Source of the DNA: Desulfuromonadaceae bacterium
Lineage (GTDB): Bacteria; Desulfobacterota; Desulfuromonadia; Geobacterales; Pseudopelobacteraceae
Length of the DNA: 12,388 nt
Reading direction: 5' to 3'
NCBI GenBank assembly: GCA_028686145.1
Contig: JAQUCQ010000060.1
Location: 1 to 12,388 of the forward strand
Shown here: positions 7,305-12,388 of the stretch, piece by piece
Position numbering within the stretch: position 1 is the first letter of the stretch
Layout of the letters: each line of letters begins with the position of its first letter
The notes under the pieces: model-generated
Databases searched by the model: none
The model's input: only the letters and a program-made list of their open reading frames with translations
What the model was told of the DNA's origin: nothing
Translations under genes and position numbers: made by a program

Positions 7305-7305
7305 G

Positions 7306-8160
7306 TTAAAAAGGTATGTCCTCCCAGCTGACCTCTGTGCTAATTTTCACCTCTGTTGAGAAACAAGTTTTATCGACATGGAGGTCAATACGCATCGTGC
7401 CTTGGATGGTATAAGAGTCCTTTTTCGAGTCCTCCCTCCACGAGTAGGCCATTACTTTTTTTGCCTTGATATCCAGTGGCAGCCAGTCGTTGACTGGTAT
7501 GGCATTAAAATCTGGCTTTACAATATGTCTAAGATTGTAGGGTTTCTTGTCAGCTTTAGTGCACTTGCACTTTTTATCTTCATAAAATATTTCCCAGCCC
7601 GGACCTGAGTACAGGTAAATCGAGTGAATACCGGTAAGTGGAGCATCTGTTATATTATGAAGCTCTATCTTAAAGTTCAAAATTGCAGTGTCGCTGTGTT
7701 CGGTCCTGTCGATATATGAACTGGAAATAGTGACATCGGTTTTGATTGGGGTGCTTTTTCTGTTTATTACTTCTTCCTTTGCCCATTTAAGCCTTTCGAT
7801 AAGTTCCTTTTTCAAGTTAGTTATTGATCTTTTGTAGATAATGTGTGGCCTGTGGAGAAAGTCGAAGGGAATATCCTTAGCATCGTTCGTAAGAAGCAAT
7901 ACAAGTTTTTTGCGTGCGTCTGCGTATCCCACCTCATAGAACACATTTGCGTTTCTGCCTGACATGTCTGCAATTATCAGATCTGCTTTTTCGATCTCTT
8001 TGTATATTTTTTCGAGCATATTTGAATCAAAGATTTGGTCATCAAGTCTTTCTGCCTTGATGCCGACTTCCTTTGCCGCTTCTTGAATTCCAAGTCGGTA
8101 TACATCATCATACGCTTTATCGAAAGGCATCAGCACGAAGGCTAAGAAATCTTCTGACAT
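7306..8160 (-). CDS. Nucleoside 2-deoxyribosyltransferase/TIR-like domain protein with beta-rich C-terminus
   Basis: Of 284 aa, the first 125 or so form a Rossmann-like domain of the nucleoside-deoxyribosyltransferase/TIR-like group: FVLMPF (8-13), a helix ending GIKAERLDD, IADMSGRN (63-70), and NVFYEVGYA (72-80) with Glu76 as the probable catalytic residue. Members cleave or bind N-glycosidic bonds of nucleotides, and related domains act as NAD- or nucleotide-degrading effectors in immunity. After a charged helix, residues from about 140 on are beta-rich, with repeated polar strands and a Lys/Cys-rich KKCKCTK segment. This looks like a binding or sensing module but matches nothing I can name. 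The start has GAGGT about 6 nt ahead. It is flanked by attC-like sites on both sides, so it is probably a single-gene cassette. Confidence 0.7.
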   Translation of the reverse strand: MSEDFLAFVLMPFDKAYDDVYRLGIQEAAKEVGIKAERLDDQIFDSNMLEKIYKEIEKADLIIADMSGRNANVFYEVGYADARKKLVLLLTNDAKDIPFDFLHRPHIIYKRSITNLKKELIERLKWAKEEVINRKSTPIKTDVTISSSYIDRTEHSDTAILNFKIELHNITDAPLTGIHSIYLYSGPGWEIFYEDKKCKCTKADKKPYNLRHIVKPDFNAIPVNDWLPLDIKAKKVMAYSWREDSKKDSYTIQGTMRIDLHVDKTCFSTEVKISTEVSWEDIPF

Positions 8161-8182
8161 GGGCTACCTCATTTTATTATTC

Positions 8183-8254
8183 AAATAACGGCTGAGAGCG
8201 CAGCGGCGGGCGCGGGCTTATTCGCGACCAACCGTCTGCCGCGCTTGGTTGAAC
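8183..8254 (-). repeat. attC-like recombination site, 72 bp
   Basis: The ends are AAATAAC (8183-8189) and GTTGAAC (8248-8254); the latter matches the GTTRRRY core of integron sites. AGCGC at 8197-8201 pairs with GCGCT at 8241-8245, GGC with GCC further in, and CGCG (8211-8214) with CGCG (8223-8226) at the tip, separated by unpaired spacers. The left AACGGCT and right TTGGTT match the ends of the three more similar sites. The next gene starts 28 nt after AAC, with its ribosome site between. Confidence 0.6.
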
Positions 8255-8290
8255 CTTCTTACCACTTTGGCTAGAGATACTTCCATTGGT

Positions 8291-8869
8291 TTAACAATTG
8301 GCAGCTTCAACTAGAGCGTAAGTAAGTCTATCTGCAAGATTCGCAAATTCTCTGGCGTGTTCTGGCAAAAGATTTTCTCGGTCATGTGCTGCCCGATTCC
8401 GTAATAGCCTAAGCTCCTGATATGCAGAAACGAGTTGTGGTGGGAAGTTGGGATCGTAGTCGAGGTGTCCAGTTATAGTTTGATTGGAAAGAGGACGTTC
8501 AAACCCCCTGCATTTGAAATAAAAGTCCAAAGTTCGTTCAACGTTTCGCCAACTTTCCAAAATTGCAGCATTTGGTGACAGCTCCGAAAGCTTATCAATT
8601 AGCTCATTTCTGGTCTTGGGTAAAGGCTCCGGTTGCACTTCAGCGGGCAACTCCCGTCTGGTCTTGGTTTCATCTTTAATGGTGTCCATGACGGCTTCGA
8701 TTCTTTCAAGTTCCTTTCCGAAATCGACTTCTAGATCCTTATATTTGAGCTTTCGAATACCCGGTAGTAACTCAGTCAAGGGTTTACGCAAAACCAATAT
8801 GACTATTAACAGAGACACTGGCCAAGCTAGCGAACCTATAATCGTTGCTGCGAATGTGAGCAAGTCCAT
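8291..8869 (-). CDS. Membrane-anchored protein with C-terminal HEPN-like domain
   Basis: This 192-aa protein has an N-terminal membrane helix (about 5-27), a basic IRKLKYKDLEVDF joint, a charged coil (50-90) and a helical C-terminal domain (about 85-190). That domain contains LLRNRAAHD, an R-x4-H motif (R157 to H162) of the kind that forms the RNase centre in HEPN domains. Some HEPN-like families with this motif are only structural. The start ATG has AAGGA 6 nt ahead. It follows the FRG gene by 37 nt with no attC-like site between them, so the two appear to be co-transcribed in one cassette. A toxin-like or RNA-cleaving role controlled by its partner is possible but is inference. Confidence 0.68.
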   Translation of the reverse strand: MDLLTFAATIIGSLAWPVSLLIVILVLRKPLTELLPGIRKLKYKDLEVDFGKELERIEAVMDTIKDETKTRRELPAEVQPEPLPKTRNELIDKLSELSPNAAILESWRNVERTLDFYFKCRGFERPLSNQTITGHLDYDPNFPPQLVSAYQELRLLRNRAAHDRENLLPEHAREFANLADRLTYALVEAANC

Positions 8870-8906
8870 TGCTTATCCTTCTTTATGAATGATGTTCAAC
8901 TACTTA

Positions 8907-9653
8907 TTACTTGTTCTCCGCAAGTCGAAGTTGTAGGTATTTCGATAGTCCATCGAGGTCTGGAAAGACTGATGCGTGATTAATACCGAAAAGCATAAGC
9001 TCTCGCCGAATTTCCTCACGGGCTGATCTGAGGACCTTGTATTTCGCTACTCGTTTATTCTTCAGCAACGTATTGAGCGGTTTTTTTGGGTCAGACTGTA
9101 TTGTAAAAACGCCATTCTGTGAACGAATTCGGTTGGTGACGTGCGGTAGTTTTACAATACCAACTTTTGTGCAGGAAAATGGGTCTGGGTGCTCCTTTGT
9201 ATCTATAAAGTTCGATTTGATTGTGAGCCAGTAAAAAGCAGCATCTCCAACAAACTTGGGATTATCGATTTTGGCCTTAGCTATCTCATTTTCTGTAATA
9301 GGATCACCAACAGCAAAGAAAAGAGCGATCAAAGGATTTGTTGTCCAATCGAGAAGTCTAGTCGGCAGTCCATGATGTTGAGCAAGGGCAAGCCACTCCC
9401 AATTATCGGCAGGAGTTGGATGAATAATAGCTCTTCCGTGGTTTTTGAACCGTTCAAATATCGATTTTTCGTCATGGTAATTAAGACACAAGAAAAGCTC
9501 TTGGCCTTTCGGGTTAAATACTCGGCCTACTTTGGGAATCAGAGAAAAGTAGTCACAGGATTCTCCCCTAAAAAAGTACCTCTCATCCGGTGATGTGCCG
9601 GAAACAATTTTCCTAAAATCTTCGAATGAAGATATCTCGCCAGAAAATTTCAT
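8907..9653 (-). CDS. FRG-domain protein
   Basis: The start is ATG 9653 (248 aa): AAGGA lies about 7 nt before it, and eight extra upstream residues have no such support. The protein carries the FRG signature YFFRG (26-30) and the long conserved LAQHHGLPTRLLDWTTNPLI block (90-109), followed by a hydrophobic helix LFFAVGDP. The FRG domain is widespread in mobile and phage-related regions. Its biochemical activity is not settled, so none is assigned here. It stands directly upstream of the HEPN-like membrane protein, and the two share one interval between attC-like sites (9672-9732 and 8183-8254), which suggests a functional pair. The AT-rich codon use matches the rest of the accessory block. 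Confidence 0.83.
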   Translation of the reverse strand: MKFSGEISSFEDFRKIVSGTSPDERYFFRGESCDYFSLIPKVGRVFNPKGQELFLCLNYHDEKSIFERFKNHGRAIIHPTPADNWEWLALAQHHGLPTRLLDWTTNPLIALFFAVGDPITENEIAKAKIDNPKFVGDAAFYWLTIKSNFIDTKEHPDPFSCTKVGIVKLPHVTNRIRSQNGVFTIQSDPKKPLNTLLKNKRVAKYKVLRSAREEIRRELMLFGINHASVFPDLDGLSKYLQLRLAENK

Positions 9654-9671
9654 GGATCGTTCCTTTCTTCT

Positions 9672-9732
9672 GTTCAACGGTTCGGGAGATCACCTGACGG
9701 GTTTTGGGTCAGGTGCATCTTCCTGGTTATGC
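9672..9732 (-). repeat. attC-like recombination site, 61 bp (copy 1 of 3)
   Basis: The ends are GTTCAAC (9672-9678, a full RYYYAAC match) and GTTATGC (9726-9732). On the plus strand it folds into CACCTGAC/GTCAGGTG (9691-9698, 9708-9715) stacked on GGGAGAT/ATCTTCC (9684-9690, 9717-9723, one G-T pair), with C9716 left extrahelical and short unpaired spacers before AAC/GTT. This is the two-box attC plan. The stop codon of the membrane protein gene at 9690 lies inside the site. The FRG gene starts 25 nt after AAC. The site is closely similar in length and sequence to 10248-10307 and 10658-10715. Confidence 0.75.
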
Positions 9733-10109
9733 GCTATCTCTTTCCGGTTTTTGTTTTTTAGGATTTGTTTTTTCTGAATCGGTGGTTGCTCTTCTGAGAT
9801 TGATGATTTGGTGCAGGGTAATGATTCTACAATGTTTCGCACCGCCTCTGATAACTTGCCAGTCATTTCAATGCTGGCCCCGTGTAACTCCGTCGATCTC
9901 ATTAGCGCCTTCATAACTTTCATGATTATTAAAAATAGGAAGGTAGTGACTAAAATGCAGGAGGTCCAAACCATGATAAATACACTCTGCCGAGTAACGG
10001 GTTCTGACGAGATAATCTCTCGTAAAAGTAGTGCTAACGCTCCGAGATTGCTCAACCAAAGAACCAGACGAGCAATAATATTTTTGACTGCTTCTTGGAT
10101 TTCTTCCAT
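9690..10109 (-). CDS. Small membrane protein, two predicted helices
   Basis: This 139-aa protein is of unrecognised family. An amphipathic N-terminus (MEEIQEAVKNI) leads to one hydrophobic segment (about 13-32) and a second (about 42-65), then a charged cytoplasmic tail with a Lys/Asn-rich run. Its last 13 residues (from HNQEDAP to the stop) are encoded by the attC-like site. The ATG at 10109 has no ribosome site and lies inside the preceding small ORF in another frame; an in-frame TAA is just upstream. It is therefore either translationally coupled to that ORF or the second half of a single gene split by a one-base deletion in the AAAA run near 10112-10115. The function is unknown. Confidence 0.6.
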   Translation of the reverse strand: MEEIQEAVKNIIARLVLWLSNLGALALLLREIISSEPVTRQSVFIMVWTSCILVTTFLFLIIMKVMKALMRSTELHGASIEMTGKLSEAVRNIVESLPCTKSSISEEQPPIQKKQILKNKNRKEIAHNQEDAPDPKPVR

Positions 10110-10225
10110 GTTTTCGCATGTTGGGCTTTAATTGTTATCCAAGTGATCAATGCGCCAAACGCACAGGAAATTGTTAATTGGACTATTGTTATTGCCCAAC
10201 TCGTTTCATTGCTTGTCAATGCCAT
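10052..10225 (-). CDS. 57-aa membrane ORF overlapping the next gene (possible 5' half of a frameshifted gene)
   Basis: ATG 10225 has AAGGA 8 nt ahead and sits 29 nt after the AAC of an attC-like site, where cassette genes begin here. It encodes MALTSNETSW, one membrane helix (about 11-32) and a basic tail, ending at TGA 10052. It overlaps the 139-aa ORF by 58 nt in a different frame. The helix and the leader look real, but the residues after AQHAK may be out-of-frame translation. Restoring one A in the AAAA run would fuse it to MEEIQEAV without a stop, giving a three-helix protein. Either a coupled pair or a broken gene is possible. Confidence 0.5.
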   Translation of the reverse strand: MALTSNETSWAITIVQLTISCAFGALITWITIKAQHAKTWKKSKKQSKILLLVWFFG

Positions 10226-10247
10226 TTTTATTTTCCTTTATCTTCGA

Positions 10248-10307
10248 GCATAACGGTTAGGGATATCACCTGGCGGTTGTTGGTCAGGTGCATCTTCCTG
10301 GTTGGGA
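10248..10307 (-). repeat. attC-like recombination site, 60 bp (copy 2 of 3)
   Basis: The ends are GCATAAC (10248-10254) and GTTGGGA (10301-10307). CACCTGGC pairs with GTCAGGTG (one G-T pair) around a short loop, stacked on GGGATAT/ATCTTCC with one mismatch, and an extrahelical C stands at the same place as in copy 1. The right half is identical to copy 1 over CAGGTGCATCTTCCTGGTT. It follows the 97-aa membrane protein gene by 16 nt, and the next ORF starts 29 nt after AAC. Confidence 0.75.
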
Positions 10308-10323
10308 TGTAATTTAGCTATCA

Positions 10324-10617
10324 CTAAACTAATCTCTTGAGCAGTGTGAAGAGGTTCTTCAATTGGCCACCTTTATCAAAAAACAGAAACCAGATAGAGA
10401 TGACAAGTAAAAGCAGTCCATAAAATGTAATTTCGATGGCGTATCTTCCCATGCCCTGAGCAAACATAAAATTTATAGGCAATTTCTTTATTCCATATTT
10501 GCTGAATCCTTCCTGTCCCTTACAAAGCAGATACATTGAGAATGGCAACCCGATAAGCAAAATGGCAAGCGTGAATATGGTGAAAGTTGTTATATTGAGC
10601 CATCCATGGAGTTGCAT
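10324..10617 (-). CDS. Small two-helix membrane protein
   Basis: This 97-aa protein is of unrecognised family. A first hydrophobic segment (about 9-31, TFTIFTLAILLIGLPFSMYL) and a second (about 61-81, TFYGLLLLVISIWFLFF) flank a short positively charged loop with GKYGIKK-like character. Both ends are probably cytoplasmic. GAGGA lies 4 nt before the ATG, a good ribosome site. It sits alone between attC-like sites 10658-10715 and 10248-10307, so it forms a compact cassette of about 410 bp. No function can be assigned. Confidence 0.7.
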   Translation of the reverse strand: MQLHGWLNITTFTIFTLAILLIGLPFSMYLLCKGQEGFSKYGIKKLPINFMFAQGMGRYAIEITFYGLLLLVISIWFLFFDKGGQLKNLFTLLKRLV

Positions 10618-10657
10618 GTAGTCCTCAAGATTTTGTGTGTAATTCGTTTGTTTAGTT

Positions 10658-10715
10658 GCACAACGGCTTGGGAGAACACCGGCGGTTTTAGGCCGGTGCT
10701 TCTTCCTGGTTGGAA
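10658..10715 (-). repeat. attC-like recombination site, 58 bp (copy 3 of 3)
   Basis: The ends are GCACAAC (10658-10664) and GTTGGAA (10709-10715). CACCGGC pairs perfectly with GCCGGTG, and GGGAGAA with TTCTTCC (one G-T pair), with the same extrahelical C between them. Compared with copy 1, both stems carry paired substitutions (T-A to G-C in the inner stem, GAT/ATC to GAA/TTC in the outer), so the fold rather than the sequence is conserved. It lies 53 nt after the nuclease gene stop. The next gene starts 44 nt past AAC. Confidence 0.75.
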
Positions 10716-10767
10716 ACTCGATTTTTTTCTGTTTTTCTGCAGGCTTGTTTCAGGGCGCGAACTAAAC

Positions 10768-11553
10768 CTACGCTCTCTCTCCGAATAGTTCATCAAACTG
10801 TGCAATGGCTTTTTGGGCTTCTCTAATGATGGATTCTAGCAGTGTACGGTATGAACTGGCGTCGAGAATTTTATCAGCCACTGCCACCCCCTCGGCACTG
10901 AGAAAAGTTCCTACCGTTTTCCTTAATGGAAGGCACGGCATGACCGTAGGTTGATTTTTGCCGATAACCAATCGTAATGAGTCAATTGCATGGGCTCGAT
11001 ACAGCAGACAGAGCGTTCCAATAGCCTGATGTTCATCGCGCAGCCGTCTAAATTCCTGCCTTGAGGCCTCTGACAACAAATCGGCTTTTCTGAATATTCG
11101 TGAGTTGATTGGCTCAGTGTACTCTAATAGCGGGTCGGTTTCTTTCGCGATCTCGTTGACAAAGTAGTGTGAAAACCATCGTTCGGCGAACAATGCTTGG
11201 AATTCTGTCCACGACAGAAGGCGTACATTTAAAGACTCGGCCGCTATTAAGGCTCCCTTCTGGAATCCTGCTGTAGAAATAATAGCGCCCCAGTTGGCAC
11301 CGGAGTCTCCGACGACTGTCCGAAATGCGTGGACTATGGTCTGAGGCACGCGCGCACGCCATCGTTTGCACTCGATGAGATAAGTCTGAGTAGGTGTAGC
11401 TGTGGGATCGTGAGCCCATACGTCAATAGAGACTTCGCCGCGTACAGTCTGTATGGTCTTTTCTACTGCCGTTGTTACGCCAGCCTCGCGTAGTATTTGT
11501 GCAACCACGTTCTGAAGATCTCGCCATGATGAAGGTTCGATGGCTTCAATCAT
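10768..11553 (-). CDS. Mrr-like restriction endonuclease domain protein
   Basis: This 261-aa protein has an N-terminal Mrr/RecB-like nuclease fold: a leading helix pair, then SIDVWA with Asp44, the core YLIECKRW with E61-C62-K63 as the PD-(D/E)xK pair, a HAFRTVVGDSGA helix and ISTAGFQKGA (92-101), the usual Mrr-type end. The C-terminal half (about 125-261) is helical and charged, with no named domain, and may handle target recognition. Mrr-type enzymes cut modified or foreign DNA. No methyltransferase partner is adjacent, which fits a modification-dependent or solitary nuclease (inference). GAGGA lies 4 nt before the ATG. It is followed by an attC-like site, but none is visible upstream of it. 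Confidence 0.78.
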   Translation of the reverse strand: MIEAIEPSSWRDLQNVVAQILREAGVTTAVEKTIQTVRGEVSIDVWAHDPTATPTQTYLIECKRWRARVPQTIVHAFRTVVGDSGANWGAIISTAGFQKGALIAAESLNVRLLSWTEFQALFAERWFSHYFVNEIAKETDPLLEYTEPINSRIFRKADLLSEASRQEFRRLRDEHQAIGTLCLLYRAHAIDSLRLVIGKNQPTVMPCLPLRKTVGTFLSAEGVAVADKILDASSYRTLLESIIREAQKAIAQFDELFGERA

Positions 11554-11646
11554 AATATCCTCGGAAATTTTGGAAGGGTCAGATTTTGAAAGCAGTGGGC
11601 TAATGCTGCCACACCTAGGCTCGATTTTCAGCAGAGTAGCCCCACA

Positions 11647-11693
11647 GGGTTAGGTCTACATTTTACATAAAGTGTGGAATGTAGACCTGACCC
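11647..11693. repeat. Hairpin-forming inverted repeat, possible REP/MITE-like element
   Basis: Arms at 11647-11662 (GGGTTAGGTCTACATT) and 11678-11693 (AATGTAGACCTGACCC) are complementary at 15 of 16 positions, with one G-T pair, around a 15-nt loop. A degenerate echo of its inner part (TACATTTTACA then TAGTG) recurs at about 11728-11745 and supplies the last codons of the next gene, and GGGTCAGAT occurs at 11576-11584. The layout resembles small palindromic mobile elements of the REP or MITE kind. No transposase is present. This gap (11554-11719) shows no attC-like site. Confidence 0.6.
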
Positions 11694-11719
11694 TTTCTGC
11701 CTCAACAAGGTCTGGCCCA

Positions 11720-12352
11720 TTATGGGGTACATTTTACAAATAGTGCATTGTATTTCTGATTAAAGTGCTCGTCGTTATCATTCAGATATTTTGAAAATCC
11801 TGTTGTATGACTAATCTGCAAAATGTCATCTGTGCAAAGTGTGTGCTGAGTTATTAGCAGTAGTGATATGTTATCCATAAATTCTCGAACCTTCTCCTCT
11901 TGAAGAATGTAAAAAATATATTGCATAATTAATTTACTGTATTGTTTATATCCATTGTCATTGTATTCAAATTTAAAGTATTCCATGGGTTCTCGAAGAT
12001 TCCGACTAATAAATTCCCAATCTCCTGTTATGCCATCTCTGTCCATAGTCGAATCAGGGCTCTCAATATAATTTGGAATTTCACAAGCAGCATCATGTGT
12101 CGACTTATCAAAAATATTTTGAGCACACAAACCTGCTAAAAGTATTATGTTAATTTTGTTTAGGTACTCGCAATCGCGTTCTTTGCTTGGCCGATTAGGT
12201 TTTAAATGAATGCCTCCCTTCCAGTCTTCCGTGTTTACATGATCAGAATATGTTGAGGCATCTAATGTTATTGATTGAATAATGACATCGTCAGGGAATA
12301 ATAGCGCCATTACTAGATGGCCCGCCTCGTGATATGTGTCTTTGTTCTTCAT
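11720..12352 (-). CDS. HEAGH-motif metallopeptidase-like protein (M41-like), no AAA domain
   Basis: This 210-aa protein begins almost at once with the zinc motif YHEAGHLVMALLF (H8, E9, H12), as in the peptidase domain of FtsH (M41). NIILLAGLCAQNIF (68-81) matches the LAG-x-AAE helix of that family, and GITGDWEFI places Asp111 where a third zinc ligand would be expected. There is no ATPase and no membrane segment, so it is a stand-alone M41-like domain. Similar short proteins are often annotated as hypothetical. The ATG has GAGGA about 10 nt ahead. Its last residues (FVKCTP) come from a repeat-like segment, so the original C-terminus may differ. The function and substrate are unknown. Confidence 0.66.
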   Translation of the reverse strand: MKNKDTYHEAGHLVMALLFPDDVIIQSITLDASTYSDHVNTEDWKGGIHLKPNRPSKERDCEYLNKINIILLAGLCAQNIFDKSTHDAACEIPNYIESPDSTMDRDGITGDWEFISRNLREPMEYFKFEYNDNGYKQYSKLIMQYIFYILQEEKVREFMDNISLLLITQHTLCTDDILQISHTTGFSKYLNDNDEHFNQKYNALFVKCTP

Positions 12353-12388
12353 TTCGGTTGTTTCCTCGTGTGCTGCCCAGTTGTTTCA

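Noticed and set aside
10095..10115. Programmed ribosomal frameshift at the A-rich run
   Set aside because: The run is GCG AAA ACA in the upstream frame. It does not form a good slippery heptamer for the needed -1 shift, and no stimulatory hairpin is seen.
9672..10715. CRISPR array
   Set aside because: The three repeats are about 400-600 bp apart, have genes between them and differ in sequence; there are no spacers of regular length and no cas genes.
11554..11719. An intact insertion sequence
   Set aside because: Only short inverted and partial repeats are present; no transposase reading frame or target duplication is visible.
1..12388. Integron integrase, tRNA or rRNA genes in the window
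   Set aside because: No reading frame shows tyrosine recombinase motifs, and no cloverleaf or rRNA-like segment was recognised on either strand.

Overview
The window has two unlike halves. The left part (about 1-4,310) is GC-rich, with tightly packed core-type genes. It looks like a deltaproteobacterial chromosome, most likely a Geobacter/Desulfuromonadales relative. That placement rests on gene style (a FecCD-type importer beside a heme-c protein, a CheR-family relic) and was not tested by a search. The right part (about 4,400-12,388) is visibly more AT-rich. It is a run of accessory genes, all on the minus strand and nearly all of uncertain function.

Left part, plus strand: the 3' end of a FecCD-family metal-chelate permease and its ABC ATPase (3-nt gap). 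After 127 nt come two exported proteins separated by 4 nt. The first is a signal-peptide protein with two molybdopterin-oxidoreductase-like repeats, a c-type heme motif (CXXCH) and a C-terminal tetrapyrrole-methylase-like domain. The second is a lipoprotein with a cytidine-deaminase-type zinc site. A strong hairpin at 3937-3966 ends the unit. Together they suggest uptake and extracytoplasmic handling of a tetrapyrrole-like or other metal chelate (inference). Behind the terminator, on the minus strand, lies the N-terminal stub of a CheR-like methyltransferase that has lost its SAM-binding domain.

Right part, minus strand, in the direction of transcription (right to left): an HEAGH (M41-like) protein; an Mrr-like PD-(D/E)xK nuclease; a two-helix membrane protein; a pair of overlapping small membrane ORFs; an FRG-domain protein followed by a membrane-anchored HEPN-like protein; a nucleoside-deoxyribosyltransferase/TIR-like protein with a beta-rich C-terminus; a membrane-anchored NACHT NTPase; and a signal peptidase I. 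Three of the junctions carry a homologous site of about 60 bp (9672-9732, 10248-10307, 10658-10715). Each has AAC...GTT ends, a covarying two-part hairpin and one extrahelical base, which is the architecture of integron attC sites. More divergent sites of the same plan sit at 8183-8254, 7228-7304 and, doubtfully, 5191-5266. In every case the next gene starts a short distance after the GTT end, most often 25-30 nt (about 45 nt at two junctions).

The best reading is an integron cassette array, or a CALIN since no integrase is visible, that carries a set of candidate defence or stress genes. An intact integrase, if there is one, would be expected beyond the right edge. No rRNA, tRNA, CRISPR array or transposase gene is seen. 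No gene-free stretch exceeds about 170 bp.
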